Below, in pieces: positions 10,454 to 19,933 of a DNA stretch of 64,000 bases. The position numbers and the translations under genes were made by a program. The DNA is taken from assembly GCF_014359905.1 (NCBI RefSeq), contig NZ_JACIYP010000001.1, forward strand, positions 131,758-195,757, written 5' to 3'. The stretch comes from Hoeflea sp. (GTDB taxonomy: Bacteria; Pseudomonadota; Alphaproteobacteria; Rhizobiales; Rhizobiaceae). Within the stretch, counting starts at the first letter, position 1. Each line of letters begins with the position of its first letter. The notes under the pieces were generated by a model. That model had not been told where the DNA came from and searched no databases. It saw only the letters and a program-made list of their open reading frames with translations.

Positions 10454-10963
10454 ATGATTGAAATCCGTCCTGCCAAACCGGAAGACCGCGCGGCGATCGT
10501 CGAGATCCTGCATCACGGCTGGCACGATGGCCACGCGCATCTGGTCAGCCCGGAGGTGTTGCCGCTGCGCACGCTCGAATGCATCGACGATATCTATGGC
10601 GCATCGGAAGACGTGTTCTATGTCGCCCAGGAAAAGGACAGGATCCTGGGATTTGTCGCCATCAATGGCGACGAGCTGACCAAGCTGTTCATCGCCCGCA
10701 ATGCGCGCGGCAGCGGCGTTGCCGAAAAGCTCATGGCGTTCGGGGAGGCGAGGATCGCGGAAAACGGGTTCGCGGTGGCGCGGCTGCTGTGCCAGGTCGG
10801 CAATGTGCCCGCGGAAAAATTCTACGCCCGGACCGGCTGGGTCGAGGATCACCGGCGGCAGTATCCTCTCTGGATGCCGAAAGGCGCCACCGGCCATTTC
10901 ACCGCCGAGACCATGTGCCTGCTCAAGAAGGTCGGTCCCGGCCCGCAAACGGCGGGCTCCTAG
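10454..10963 (+). CDS. GNAT-family N-acetyltransferase
   Basis: A 169-residue single-domain acetyltransferase. The acetyl-CoA-binding motif A is seen as LTKLFIARNARGSGVAEKLM (residues about 74-93), followed by an Asn/Ala/Tyr-containing motif B (NVPAEKFYARTGW). The acceptor is unknown. It starts 72 bases after parC and may be co-transcribed. Its stop overlaps the stop of the opposite-strand DUF3750 gene by four bases (CTAG), so the two converge tail to tail. Confidence 0.88.
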   Translation: MIEIRPAKPEDRAAIVEILHHGWHDGHAHLVSPEVLPLRTLECIDDIYGASEDVFYVAQEKDRILGFVAINGDELTKLFIARNARGSGVAEKLMAFGEARIAENGFAVARLLCQVGNVPAEKFYARTGWVEDHRRQYPLWMPKGATGHFTAETMCLLKKVGPGPQTAGS

Positions 10964-11688
10964 ACCCCGATCCGCCCGAACCCCGGCAACTTCACCCCGG
11001 GCCGGGCGAGATCGAGGCCGAACACCAGGCCGCCGAGCCTCAGCTCGACCCCATGCAGAGCGCCCACCGCCAGCCCGGCATAGCCGCCGAGCGAGATCTC
11101 CAGATTGCGCCAGTCGGGCGTGACCGTCAGGAACTCTCTCCAGGGCCGGTAGTCGCGCCCCACCGCTTCGGGCGGCAGCGCGATGCCGAGCTCGGGCACT
11201 TCCCTGAGCACATGGGCGACGAAGGAGTTCGAATTAGGACCCGGCCAGATGTTGTAGTCTCCGCGTTCGGCGTGGGGATAGGCGTTCACCGCCGCTGCGA
11301 TCCGCGGGATCAGCGCTGCTGCCTCATCCCCGTGCAGGGCGAGCAGGATGTCGGGCTCGTTCGAGTACCAGCGTCCGTCGGCGGCATAGGCGTTGACGCG
11401 GATCGGGCTGCCCCAGCCCACCTTGTCGTAGCGCGTGTAGCGGTCGCTGCCGGACTGCTTGGTGACGACCCAGCTGTGGACAGCGAGCGCGCCCTTGAGG
11501 CCGCCGGTCCGCGCCGCCATCACATAGACCGCAGCCTCTCCATCGTCGGACGCGCCGGGCAGCAGGCCCGACGACGACCAGTCGGCGCTGTGCCAGGAAT
11601 CCGGCTGCGAGCCGGCCGCGCGGACTCCGAGCGAAGCCAGCGACGGAGTCACAAAACACAACAGCACGAACAGGATGAGTTTTTTCAA
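10960..11688 (-). CDS. DUF3750 family exported protein
   Basis: A 242-residue protein with a signal-like N-terminus (MKKLILFVLLCFVTPSLASL). The family signature is the stretch DYNIWPGPNSNSFVAHVLRE near residues 163-182, preceded by a conserved GWGSPIR segment. DUF3750 proteins are of unknown biochemical role; a Ser/Asn-rich putative active patch has been noted by eye only. A paired lipoprotein-like position and a Sec signal suggest the periplasm. It converges with the GNAT gene. The 76-bp gap to the upstream EamA gene on the same strand allows co-transcription. Confidence 0.8.
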   Translation of the reverse strand: MKKLILFVLLCFVTPSLASLGVRAAGSQPDSWHSADWSSSGLLPGASDDGEAAVYVMAARTGGLKGALAVHSWVVTKQSGSDRYTRYDKVGWGSPIRVNAYAADGRWYSNEPDILLALHGDEAAALIPRIAAAVNAYPHAERGDYNIWPGPNSNSFVAHVLREVPELGIALPPEAVGRDYRPWREFLTVTPDWRNLEISLGGYAGLAVGALHGVELRLGGLVFGLDLARPGVKLPGFGRIGV

Positions 11689-11764
11689 GCGCGGCCAGGC
11701 TCGTTCACGGGGTGGGGTTCACCGCAGTCAATCAGCGGGATGCGGCCAGAATGCGGCGGGTTGG

Positions 11765-12676
11765 CTATACCGGATGCCGCGGGGCGAGCGTTCGTGCCGC
11801 CTTCCTGTGCGATGACAATCGCCACAGGGAATGGCTCACCAGCGCCACGACGATGATCGCCCCGCCAACCAGCCCCGGCGTCGTCGGCGCCTCCGCGAAG
11901 ATCATCCAGACCCAGACCGGCGCGAGGATGGTTTCGAGCAGATAGAACATCGCCACCTCCGGCCCCGAGACATATCTCGGACCTGTGGCAAGGCACCAGA
12001 AGGCGATCGGGATGATGACCAGCCCGTTGAGCACCAGCCAGAAAGGGTCTCCGACGACCAACCCGGAGGGTCCCCCGACCATCAAGAGCCCGATCATCGA
12101 CGGCACGATGGCCGCAAACAACGGCGCAAATCCCATGTCGACGCGCGCCTTGCGGCTGGCGGTGATCGCGCCGGCGAGGATGAGGCTGGAGGCGAGCGCC
12201 AGCAAATCGCCGGTCAGATTGCCTGCTTTCAAGCCATCGGCGACGATCAGCGCCACGCCGAGGATCATCACGATCATCGCCGCAAAGGTCTGCGGCAAGG
12301 GCCTTTCACCGGTCAGCCACCAGGCGAGCAGGGCGGAGAACATCGGGTTGAACGCCAGAATGAACACCAGGTTTGCGGTGCTGGTGTTGTAGACCGCAAG
12401 CATGAAGGTGATCGAGGCGAGACCGTAGAGCGTCACCACCAGAAGGCCGGCCTTGCCGGGAATGATCGGTATGGTCCGCTTGAGCGCAAACCGGATGAAG
12501 CTCCAGGCGACAATGGCGGCAAGGAAGGTGAGCGCGCTGCGGACCGCTAAGGCCGACCAGGCGTCGCTTTCCGCGAGCCGGATCAGCGGAATATCCACCG
12601 TCAGCGTCAACCCGCCAAATGCGGTGATGGCCAGACCCTTGCGATGGTCGGCCGCTTGTTGAAGGTGATCCTGCAT
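11765..12676 (-). CDS. DMT superfamily transporter (EamA domains)
   Basis: A 303-residue inner-membrane protein with about ten hydrophobic helices in two EamA halves, matching the usual length of this drug/metabolite exporter family. The second-half helices include GAIIVVALVSHSLW near the C-terminus. The start at 12676 (MQDHLQQAADHRKGLAITAF) fits the family; the open frame continues to 12847, but that upstream part is proline-rich and overlaps the bpt gene. An AAGG sits about 18 bases upstream, so translation initiation is weakly signalled. Substrate unknown. Confidence 0.87.
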   Translation of the reverse strand: MQDHLQQAADHRKGLAITAFGGLTLTVDIPLIRLAESDAWSALAVRSALTFLAAIVAWSFIRFALKRTIPIIPGKAGLLVVTLYGLASITFMLAVYNTSTANLVFILAFNPMFSALLAWWLTGERPLPQTFAAMIVMILGVALIVADGLKAGNLTGDLLALASSLILAGAITASRKARVDMGFAPLFAAIVPSMIGLLMVGGPSGLVVGDPFWLVLNGLVIIPIAFWCLATGPRYVSGPEVAMFYLLETILAPVWVWMIFAEAPTTPGLVGGAIIVVALVSHSLWRLSSHRKAARTLAPRHPV

Positions 12677-12753
12677 GAAATGCGGCCTTGCTGAAAGGAA
12701 TGGACGGCGGGGAAGAGGGCAGGGGTCTTCGGGGCAAGGACTGCCGGCGTGCG

Positions 12754-13500
12754 CTATGGCTCGAAGCGTTGCCAGCCCTGCGCCATCAGGTGCTCCTGCG
12801 GCAGGAACCGTGTCTTGTATTCCATCTTGCGCGATCCCCTGACCCAATAGCCGAGATAGACATGCGGCAGGCCGAGCCGCTGGGCCCTGGCAATGTGATC
12901 GAGGATCATGTGGGTGCCGAGCGACCGGGTGGTCTCCTCGGGCTTGTAGAAGGAATAGACCATCGACAGGCCGTCGCCCATCCAGTCGGTCAGCGCCGCC
13001 GCGATCAGTTCGCCGACCGGGGCCTCCTGCAGCCCGTCGCCCTCGGTCTTCCGGCGGTACTCGATGATGCGGGTGTCGACATGGGAATCCTCCACCATCA
13101 TCGCATAGTCGCCGATGCTCATGTCGGCCATGCCGCCGCGCTGGTGGCGGCTGTCGAGGTAGCTGCGGAACAGCTTGAACTGCTCGCTCGATGGCTCGGC
13201 CCGGTATTCGGTGGCGACAAGGTCGCTGTTGACGGCCATGTTGCGCCGCATCGACTTTGTCGGCTTGAACTCACTCGCCAGGATCCGCACCGAAATGCAG
13301 GCCCGGCAGGTTTCGCAAGCCGGGCGATAGGCAATGTTCTGCGACCGCCGGAACCCGCCCTGCGTCAGGAGATCGTTCAGTTCAGGCGCCTTGTCTCCCA
13401 CCAGATGGGTAAAGACCTTCCGCTCGCCTTGGCCTTCAAGGTAGGGGCAGGGCGAGGGCGCTGTCAGGAAAAACTGCGGAGAATTGACGGGTTGGTTCAT
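12754..13500 (-). CDS. bpt: Aspartate/glutamate leucyltransferase (ATE/Bpt family)
   Basis: A 248-residue N-end-rule aminoacyl-tRNA-protein transferase that adds leucine (Bpt type) or arginine (ATE type) to proteins with acidic N-termini, marking them for ClpS/ClpAP. The N-terminal domain has the cysteine pair in [12 protein letters not shown], and the C-terminal domain shows the transferase core [20 protein letters not shown]. It is often annotated arginyltransferase in rhizobia; bacterial members of this length are usually Bpt. AAGG precedes tandem ATG codons at 13503 and 13500; spacing favours 13500. The stop of the upstream permease gene lies 22 bases away. Confidence 0.92.
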   Translation of the reverse strand: MNQPVNSPQFFLTAPSPCPYLEGQGERKVFTHLVGDKAPELNDLLTQGGFRRSQNIAYRPACETCRACISVRILASEFKPTKSMRRNMAVNSDLVATEYRAEPSSEQFKLFRSYLDSRHQRGGMADMSIGDYAMMVEDSHVDTRIIEYRRKTEGDGLQEAPVGELIAAALTDWMGDGLSMVYSFYKPEETTRSLGTHMILDHIARAQRLGLPHVYLGYWVRGSRKMEYKTRFLPQEHLMAQGWQRFEP

Positions 13501-13522
13501 CATGCCTTGGATTCGAAGCGGT

Positions 13523-15343
13523 TCACAATCCGTAGTACCATGGCGCAAGCAGCGAAAAGGTCAACCAGATGATGATCACAAGCGGGGTGCCCGCGCGCAG
13601 AAAGTCGCTGAACCGGTAGTGGCCGGGTCCCATCACCAGCAAATTGGTCTGATATCCGATCGGCGTGGCGAACGAGCAGTTCGCGGCGAAGATCACTGCG
13701 GCGATGAACGGCTCGGGCGGAACCCCCATGCCCTTGGCGATTCCAAGCGCAATCGGCGTGAACAGCACCGCGGTGGCGTTGTTGGACAGGATGTTGGTCA
13801 GCGCCGCCATCACCAGGAACAGGCCGGACAGAATCACGCCCGCTGACGCGCCTTCCATCAGGCTGAGCGAGCTTGACGCGATCAGCGCGGCGCCACCGGT
13901 TGCCTCAAGCGACGTCGCCAGCGCCACCGAGGATCCGACCAGCAGGAAGATCTGTCGGTCGAAGGCGCGCGCCGCCTGCAGGATCGACAGGCATCCGGTG
14001 AGCAGCATCAGCACCGCACCGCAGACCGCCGCCACGACAATCGGCAGGATCGAGAAGGCCGACAGCACGATAATGGCAGCAAAAATCGCCACCGCGATGC
14101 GGGCCTTGCGCGATTGCGGCACGGCTTCGGCGGAGTACTCGAGAAGCAAAAGGTCATGATTGCCCCGCAACTGCGCGATCGCCTCCATCGGGCCGCCGAT
14201 CAGCAGCGTGTCGCCGGGCTCAAGCCGTATGTCGGACATGGCGGAGCGCGCCATGCGGCTCTTGCGCTGCACGCCCAGAACCGAAATGCCGAATTGCGGC
14301 CTGAGGCCGGAGAGCTGGATGGTGCGCCCGGCATAGCGCGATCCGGGCGAGATCACCGCCTCGGCAAGATGATAGTCCGGGCCGGGCGGCGGGTCTTTTG
14401 AAGTGTCCTCGACCGGACGGTCATCGGCTTTCAGCCCGGCGCTTCCGCGTGACAGCGCCTTGGAAAAGGCCCGCCTGGTTCCACTCACCACCAGCGTGTC
14501 CCCGGTGGACAAGGTGAGATCCTCAAACGGCGGCAGGACCGGTACGTCGCGCCGCTGCAGCAGCCTCAAGGTCAGATCTCCCAGGCCCGGAAACATGCCG
14601 GCCTTGGCCGTTATGCCGACAAAGGGGTGATCGCGGGTGAGCGTGATTTCGCCGATGAACTGCGCCCCGGATTTGGCGCCGGCGGAGAGCTGGGCCTCGC
14701 GTTCCGGCAGGATCCGCGGCAGCACGCCCAGCACATAGACGCCGCCCACCAGCGCCAGGATTACGCCCATGCCGGTGATGTCGAAGAACCCGATCTCGCT
14801 GCCGTAGTCCCGCGCCACGCCCGCAACCAGCAGATTGGTCGAAGACCCGATCAGCGTGGTCATGCCGCCCAGGATGGTGATGAAGGACAGCGGGATGAAC
14901 ACCCGGCTGGCCGAGATCGACCGTTGCGCGGCGATCACCACCAGGATGGGGATGAAGATCACCACCACCGGCGTGTTGTTGAGGAACGCCGAGATCACCG
15001 CCGCCCCCACCAGGATGAAAAGGATCGGCCGGAATGTTACCGATCCGCCCATCTTCCCCAGCCTGCGCGCCGGCGCCTCCATGGCATCGGTGGCAAACAG
15101 CCCCTGGCCGACGATCAGCAGCGCGATGACGGTGATCAGCGCAGGATTGGAAAACCCCGACAGCAGCCGCTCCGTGCTCAGAACCGCGCCGTCCGCGCCG
15201 GAATAGGGCACGGCGCCGAACAGGATCAGGATGGCCGAAAGCGAAACCAGCGACACGGTCTCCATCGCCCAGCGTTCCGATGCATAGGCGATGACGGTTG
15301 CCCCGATAATGAGGAAGGTGGCGACGAGATGAAGTTCGGGCAT
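13523..15343 (-). CDS. SLC13-family permease with two RCK-C (TrkA-C) domains
   Basis: A 606-residue inner-membrane transporter. The first membrane half contains the SLC13 signature region [15 protein letters not shown]. Two soluble TrkA-C domains follow at about 205-290 and 315-400 ([20 protein letters not shown] opens the second), and the second membrane half ends with [19 protein letters not shown]. This layout matches the YfbS/CitT-like group, thought to move sulfate, dicarboxylates or other anions; the ligand cannot be read here. The ATG at 15343 starts the family-conserved MPELH segment. No strong Shine-Dalgarno is visible. Confidence 0.9.
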   Translation of the reverse strand: MPELHLVATFLIIGATVIAYASERWAMETVSLVSLSAILILFGAVPYSGADGAVLSTERLLSGFSNPALITVIALLIVGQGLFATDAMEAPARRLGKMGGSVTFRPILFILVGAAVISAFLNNTPVVVIFIPILVVIAAQRSISASRVFIPLSFITILGGMTTLIGSSTNLLVAGVARDYGSEIGFFDITGMGVILALVGGVYVLGVLPRILPEREAQLSAGAKSGAQFIGEITLTRDHPFVGITAKAGMFPGLGDLTLRLLQRRDVPVLPPFEDLTLSTGDTLVVSGTRRAFSKALSRGSAGLKADDRPVEDTSKDPPPGPDYHLAEAVISPGSRYAGRTIQLSGLRPQFGISVLGVQRKSRMARSAMSDIRLEPGDTLLIGGPMEAIAQLRGNHDLLLLEYSAEAVPQSRKARIAVAIFAAIIVLSAFSILPIVVAAVCGAVLMLLTGCLSILQAARAFDRQIFLLVGSSVALATSLEATGGAALIASSSLSLMEGASAGVILSGLFLVMAALTNILSNNATAVLFTPIALGIAKGMGVPPEPFIAAVIFAANCSFATPIGYQTNLLVMGPGHYRFSDFLRAGTPLVIIIWLTFSLLAPWYYGL

Positions 15344-15509
15344 GTATGTGTGGCGACCCCCTGGCACTGAATGGGCGCCACTTTACAGTGTAGCCGGCTC
15401 TCGCGCCTAGGGCGAAATTGCCCGCGAGATGAATTGCCGCGCAATCCACTGGGCAATCCGTGCCGAAACGGGGATTCTGAATCCGGCGCTTGCCGGCAAC
15501 CGGTGCGCA

Positions 15510-15605
15510 TCAAGATTTGCGCTTGTTGCGCAGGACCGGATCATTTCGGTCCTGAAACGTGACGAGGCGGATGGCTTCCCGCAGGATCTCGAAAAATTCT
15601 CTCAT
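15510..15605 (-). CDS. Small protein, 31 aa, divergent from LysR gene
   Basis: A minus-strand ORF, MREFFEILREAIRLVTFQDR then NDPVLRNKRKS, with an unusually good Shine-Dalgarno (AAAGGAG, six bases before the ATG). The first 16 residues form an amphipathic helix and the tail is basic. It is divergent from the LysR-family gene at 15695 across 89 bp, the arrangement in which LysR proteins usually control the opposite gene. No family was recognised; similarity to the DUF1127 small proteins is only superficial (short, basic C-terminus). Confidence 0.55.
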   Translation of the reverse strand: MREFFEILREAIRLVTFQDRNDPVLRNKRKS

Positions 15606-15694
15606 GGTGTGCTCCTTTGACACCATCAAGCGCGGCTTGCCGGGGGTTTTCAAACGAGTTATGGGATGGTTTCGATTGACTTGAGGTTATGCGA
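15606..15694. promoter_or_regulatory. Divergent promoter region, small gene / LysR
   Basis: An 89-bp gap between the 31-aa gene and the LysR gene. A TTGACT at 15676-15681 and a TTGATG-like region face the LysR start. LysR boxes (T-N11-A) can be drawn in several ways, so no single site is proposed. Confidence 0.35.
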
Positions 15695-16600
15695 ATGAGG
15701 CGCGGCCGCCTGCCATTGACCGCATTGCGCAGCTTCGAAGCGGCGGGACGCCTGGAAAGCATCACGCTTGCCGCCGAAGAGTTGTTCGTGAGCCAGGCCG
15801 CCGTGAGCCGCCAGATCCGTGAACTGGAGGCATTGCTGGGCCACCCGCTCTTCGAGCGCCAGCACCGCAGGATCAGGCTGACGGTGGAGGGCGCCGAACT
15901 GCTTTTGGTCCTGACCCGGGCCTTCGATGCCATCAGCGACGGTGTGGATGCCGTTTCAGACCGGCGCTCGACCGGTGAAGTCACGATCAGCGCCGAACCG
16001 TCCTTTGCGACCGGATGGCTGGTCAATGCCCTCGCTGAGTTCCGCCACCATCATCCGGGCATCGACGTGATTGTCGAATCAAGCGAGCGCTTGACCGAAT
16101 TCCGCTCTGGCGAAGCCGAGCTTGCCATTCGCTTCAGTGTCGAGCACTCCGCCTGGGCGCGAACCGAAGCCAGGTGGCTCTACGATGTCGAGATGATTCC
16201 GGTTGCGGCGCCGTCCCTGGTCAGCGCGCGCGCCTTGCCTTTGATCCCGCACGACATCGGCGGTGAAAGCTTGCTGCACGAGGATACAAGGGCGGTTTGG
16301 GAGCTGTGGTTTTCGCAGGCCGGGGCCGAGCCGGCCCCGGTTCGGCGCGGACCGGTATTTGCCGATGGCGGTCTGGTGCGGCAGGCGGCGCTGGGTGGGC
16401 AGGGAGTGGGTCTGATTGACAGCCGGATGGTGGCCGACGATCTCAGGCGCGGCACCTTGCTTCGCGTCGGCGCGCAGTCGATCCGCTATGGCAGCTATTT
16501 TCTGGTGGCCCGGGATTTTTCCAAACTGTCGATCCCGGCGCGGGCGTTTGCGGCCTGGATGGGAAGCCAATTTTCCGCGGATGCTCAGGCAGCCGGCTGA
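15695..16600 (+). CDS. LysR-family transcriptional regulator (GcvA-like)
   Basis: A 301-residue regulator. The N-terminal winged helix reads LTALRSFEAAGRLESITLAA then EELFVSQAAVSRQIRELE, and the periplasmic-binding-like effector domain fills residues 90-295. The N-terminus and the aromatic-rich effector core resemble the GcvA/AmpR group. The start is chosen at 15695 rather than 15689 because GAGG at 15683-15686 is eight bases from the former and only two from the latter. It is divergent from the small gene at 15605 and converges with the RDD gene three bases beyond its stop. Confidence 0.9.
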   Translation: MRRGRLPLTALRSFEAAGRLESITLAAEELFVSQAAVSRQIRELEALLGHPLFERQHRRIRLTVEGAELLLVLTRAFDAISDGVDAVSDRRSTGEVTISAEPSFATGWLVNALAEFRHHHPGIDVIVESSERLTEFRSGEAELAIRFSVEHSAWARTEARWLYDVEMIPVAAPSLVSARALPLIPHDIGGESLLHEDTRAVWELWFSQAGAEPAPVRRGPVFADGGLVRQAALGGQGVGLIDSRMVADDLRRGTLLRVGAQSIRYGSYFLVARDFSKLSIPARAFAAWMGSQFSADAQAAG

Positions 16601-16603
16601 CCC

Positions 16604-17074
16604 TTATCCCCGCACCACCACCGTCCCCAGCAGCCAGTCATGCACCGTCTGCTTGCGGTCGAACACCAGGGTGGCGAGCAGGATGAACGGGGTCAGGATG
16701 GCGTTCAGGGCCCAGAACAGAACGCCATGGACGACGGCCAGCAGAAAATCGACCGGGCGGCCGTCGAGGCGCACGAGCCGGACGCCCATCATCCGCATGC
16801 CCGGCGTCGCCTGGTTGGGGCCGCCCATCGACAGGCCGATATAGGGGATGGCCACCAGCAGGAACAGGATCGGATAGAGGAAGAAGCCCAGCCCCAGGGT
16901 GAAGATGCCGATGAAGAAGATCAGCACCGCCACCGGCACGCACAGCGCCAGCACGATGGCGTAATCGATGAAGAAGGCCAGCACACGCTTGGTGCGTACG
17001 CCGTCATAGAGCGCGATGTCGTCATAGGCGCCCATCGGCTGCTCGGCGGCGCTGTCTGGGTACGGTCGGCTCAT
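16604..17074 (-). CDS. RDD family membrane protein
   Basis: A 156-residue protein with the RDD-domain signature: the Arg/Asp-containing first helix RVLAFFIDYAIVLALCVPVA and the second motif TPGMRMMGVRLVR, plus four hydrophobic segments. RDD proteins are inner-membrane proteins of mostly unknown function; some are linked to ion transport. The ATG at 17074 follows AGGAGAG at a good distance. It converges with the LysR gene. Confidence 0.88.
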   Translation of the reverse strand: MSRPYPDSAAEQPMGAYDDIALYDGVRTKRVLAFFIDYAIVLALCVPVAVLIFFIGIFTLGLGFFLYPILFLLVAIPYIGLSMGGPNQATPGMRMMGVRLVRLDGRPVDFLLAVVHGVLFWALNAILTPFILLATLVFDRKQTVHDWLLGTVVVRG

Positions 17075-17273
17075 CGGTCTCTCCTGTCGTCGCGCGGGCA
17101 ATCCCGCGTTGACTGGGATGTAGGGAGCCGAAAGCTGTAATTAAAGGGTTTGGCGGGGGTTTTGGCCGTGTTTGCGCTGGATTTGGCGTCATCCCGAACC
17201 CCCGGTCCGGCATCCAGCGACGTGCCGCCGGGTCCAAAGCTTATTTGCGTAGAATGGTGGCGCGGCCCGCTTG

Positions 17274-17450
17274 CCCCCTCACCAACAAAATCTGCGACTT
17301 AGCTGCGCTAAGACCGCGATTTTGTATCCTCTCCCCGGAGGGGCGAGGAGAGGTGACGCGGGCCTCGCGGTTCCGCCTCTCCCCTTGGGGAGAGGAAGCA
17401 ATTTCAGCATCTTAGCGCAAGCTAAGTGCTAGAAATTGCAGGTGAGGGGG
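17274..17450. repeat. Composite palindromic intergenic repeat (RIME-like)
   Basis: A 177-bp element in the RDD-hemB gap. The ends are inverted copies (CCCCCTCACC at 17274-17283, GGTGAGGGGG at 17441-17450). Inside are three hairpins: AAAATC/GATTTT with CTTAG/CTAAG (17287-17323), the perfect CCTCTCCCC-TT-GGGGAGAGG (17376-17395), and GCAATTTC/GAAATTGC with CTTAGC-GCAA-GCTAAG (17398-17439). This is the layout of the palindromic intergenic elements common in rhizobial genomes. It would fold strongly if transcribed. Confidence 0.8.
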
Positions 17451-17484
17451 ACGGCTACGGGCGCAGGCGTAGGCCGGCTCTCCC

Positions 17485-18540
17485 TCAGCCGCCGCCCTTG
17501 GCGATCAGCCGCGCCGCCTCGGGGGCGAAATAGGTGAGGATGCCGTCGCAGCCGGCGCGTTTGAAGGCCAGGAGCTTCTCCATCATGATCCGCTCGCCGT
17601 CGATATAGCCCGCCGCATGGCCGGCCTTGATCATCGAATACTCGCCCGACACCTGGTAGGCGAAGGTGGGCAGGCCGTAGGTGTCCTTGAGCGCCCGGCA
17701 GATGTCGAGATAGGGCAGGCCCGGCTTGACCATCAGCATGTCCGCGCCTTCCTCGACGTCGAGGCCCGCGTCGCGGACCGCCTCCATGGCGTTGGAGGGA
17801 TCGAGGTAATAGGTGCGCTTGTCGCCCTTGAGCAGCCCCGATGTGCCGATCGCCTCGCGGTAGGGGCCGTAGCAGGCCGAGGCGAACTTGGTGGCGTAGG
17901 ACATGATCGCCACATTGTGATGCCCGGCTGCGTCCAGCGCCCGGCGGATCGCGCCGATGCGGCCGTCCATCATGTCCGACGGCGAGATGATGTCGGCGCC
18001 GGCGTCGGCCTGATGCACGGCTGCGGCAGCAATGGCGCGCACCGTCTCGTCATTGACGATCTCGCCGTCGCGGAGGATGCCGTCATGGCCATGGTCGGTG
18101 AACGGATCGAGCGCCACGTCGGTTATGACGCCGATGTTGGGCACGGCCTGCTTGATCGCCCGGGTCGCCTGGTTGATCAGGTTCTCGGGATCGAGCGCAT
18201 GCGATCCGGTCTGGTCGCGCTTTTCCATTTCCACATTGGGGAAGGTGGCGAGCGCCGGAATGCCGAGGTCGGCCGCCATCCGGGCTGCTTCCACCGCCTT
18301 GTCGACGCTCATCCGGTTGACGCCGGGCATGGCGTCGATCGGCTCGCTGAGATTCGTGCCGGGAACGAGAAAGATCGGCCAGATCAGGTCATCCACCGTC
18401 AACCGCGTCTCGCGCACAAGCCTGCGCGACCAGTCGGCCACGCGGGTGCGGCGCATGCGCCGGTGGCCGGTGATCTCGTCGATGTCGCTTGCCGCAGCCG
18501 CTGCAAGTCCTGCCGCCGTGTTCTTCGTGGTGTCGCCCAT
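17485..18540 (-). CDS. hemB: Delta-aminolevulinic acid dehydratase (porphobilinogen synthase)
   Basis: A 351-residue cytoplasmic enzyme joining two 5-aminolevulinate molecules into porphobilinogen for haem and cobalamin. The Schiff-base lysines are Lys218 (SYATKFAS) and Lys272 (LMVKPG). The metal-binding stretch is DVALDPFTDHGHDG, with aspartates where zinc enzymes have cysteines, so this is the Mg2+-type form usual in alphaproteobacteria. The first 25 residues form a low-complexity extension. It is monocistronic, with the palindromic repeat downstream of its stop. Confidence 0.97.
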   Translation of the reverse strand: MGDTTKNTAAGLAAAAASDIDEITGHRRMRRTRVADWSRRLVRETRLTVDDLIWPIFLVPGTNLSEPIDAMPGVNRMSVDKAVEAARMAADLGIPALATFPNVEMEKRDQTGSHALDPENLINQATRAIKQAVPNIGVITDVALDPFTDHGHDGILRDGEIVNDETVRAIAAAAVHQADAGADIISPSDMMDGRIGAIRRALDAAGHHNVAIMSYATKFASACYGPYREAIGTSGLLKGDKRTYYLDPSNAMEAVRDAGLDVEEGADMLMVKPGLPYLDICRALKDTYGLPTFAYQVSGEYSMIKAGHAAGYIDGERIMMEKLLAFKRAGCDGILTYFAPEAARLIAKGGG

Positions 18541-18749
18541 ATGTCCGTTTCCTCAGCTTCAGCCGTGCGCTGACAGCGCCCGCATTGTATCCAACGCGTT
18601 AGACCGCAACCGGGGCACTGAGGTCAAGAAGCGGGCGCGGGGCAGGCATCAATTCCGGCGCGGCCTTGCGCCGCAAGCCATCGATTGGGTATGAGTGCGC
18701 TTTGAGGATCGGTGCTCCCGGCGGACGCCATGAGAAGGACCCCGCAGCG

Positions 18750-19196
18750 ATGGCAATCTTGCAGATCGGCACCGCGCCCGAGGAGGGCACTGGCGCGCTG
18801 GAAGCGAGCTTCCGGCTGTTCATGCGCCTGGTGGCGCTGAGCTGCCTGGTTGCCGGCCTGCAATATTGGGGGCGGCTGATCGGCCTGTCGGATGGCGGCA
18901 TGTCCCGGTTTGACCTGATCCCGTCCTATTGGCAGCTTGCTGCCGCAGCGCTCGCGGTGCTGCTTCCGGTGGCAGCCGTGGGATTGTGGATGCAGGTGTC
19001 CTGGGGACCGGTGATCTGGGTGGTCGCGGCAGGCGCCGAGATCATCATGCACAAGGGCTTTCCGCTCTGGTATGGCGAGCGCCCATTGCTGGTCATCGCC
19101 CATTTTGTCGTGATCGCGGTCTATATCGGTTTTCGCGCCGCCCTGTTCGTCAAGCGCAGGCAGGATGCAAGGCTGGTAAGGTCTGATTCACTGTGA
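18750..19196 (+). CDS. DUF6163-like membrane protein
   Basis: A 148-residue protein (MAILQIGTAPEEGTGALEAS) with four hydrophobic helices and a basic C-terminus. I recall this as the DUF6163 family found beside hemB and ldtR in rhizobia; the family name is from memory. The start is set at 18750 because the alternative ATG at 18666 adds a basic stretch overlapping the hemB promoter. AAGGA lies 14 bases upstream. It runs toward ldtR, and the 125-bp gap holds AT-rich sequence likely to be the ldtR promoter. Confidence 0.7.
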   Translation: MAILQIGTAPEEGTGALEASFRLFMRLVALSCLVAGLQYWGRLIGLSDGGMSRFDLIPSYWQLAAAALAVLLPVAAVGLWMQVSWGPVIWVVAAGAEIIMHKGFPLWYGERPLLVIAHFVVIAVYIGFRAALFVKRRQDARLVRSDSL

Positions 19197-19321
19197 TGGG
19201 CGGTGTGCCAAAGGTAACACGCTGTTAAGCTTGCATTTTAAGTAGAATTTTAGGCGTATTCGATAGGGTCTGTCTCAAGGCGGGAACAAAAGCCGCCGCC
19301 ACAAACAGTGAGGCAGTCATC

Positions 19322-19846
19322 ATGTCGTATACAAATTCCGCACTTGCATCGGCGCGAAAAGCATCTCCGGCAAACGACGAGTCCGAAGGCCTGCGTGATC
19401 TCTATCTGGAATCGCTGCAACTGGTCGAACGGCTTCATCGCCGTCTGCTCGATGTCATCAAGGATGAATTCGACCGCGCCAGCCGGACCGATATCAATGC
19501 CATCCAGGCGCTGCTGTTGTTCAACATCGGCAATTCGGAACTGACCGCCGGTGAATTGCGCAGCCGCGGCTATTATCTCGGCTCCAACGTCTCCTACAAT
19601 CTCAAGAAGCTGGTGGATCTGGGCTATATCAATCACCAGCGCTCGCGGGTCGACCGCCGCGCGGTCCGCATCAGCCTGACCGAGCACGGCACGGAAATCG
19701 CCGAGACCGTTGCCGCGCTCTACGACCGGCACATCAACTCGATCGCCAAGGTCGGCGGCATAGGCGCCAGCGAGTTCGAGGAACTCAACAAGCTGATGCA
19801 GCGTCTTGACCGGTTCTGGAACGACCAGATCCAGTACCGGCTCTGA
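19322..19846 (+). CDS. ldtR: MarR-family regulator LdtR
   Basis: A 174-residue winged-helix regulator. The central segment LTAGELRSRGYYLGSNVSYN and the wing VDRRAVRISLTEHG match the MarR-fold LdtR described in Liberibacter and Sinorhizobium, where it controls an L,D-transpeptidase gene and stress tolerance. That partner is present 1 kb away at 20877, which supports the assignment. A perfect-stem terminator follows at 19873. Confidence 0.85.
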   Translation: MSYTNSALASARKASPANDESEGLRDLYLESLQLVERLHRRLLDVIKDEFDRASRTDINAIQALLLFNIGNSELTAGELRSRGYYLGSNVSYNLKKLVDLGYINHQRSRVDRRAVRISLTEHGTEIAETVAALYDRHINSIAKVGGIGASEFEELNKLMQRLDRFWNDQIQYRL

Positions 19847-19872
19847 GCTGACGGCAATCCGAAATGCCAAGG

Positions 19873-19905
19873 AAAGGCGGCGGGCATGGACACCGCCGCC
19901 TTTCT
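19873..19905 (+). terminator. Rho-independent terminator after ldtR
   Basis: AAAGGCGGCGG (19873-19883) pairs exactly with CCGCCGCCTTT (19893-19903) around a nine-base loop. It sits between the convergent ldtR and DUF1295 genes. The short T run suggests partial Rho independence. Confidence 0.7.
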
Positions 19906-19933
19906 CGTCCCACAGCGGGACAAGAGGGATCGG

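Noticed and set aside
17274-17450. Rho-independent terminator for hemB
   Set aside because: The hairpins are strong but no T run follows; the composite structure with inverted ends fits a repeat element better.
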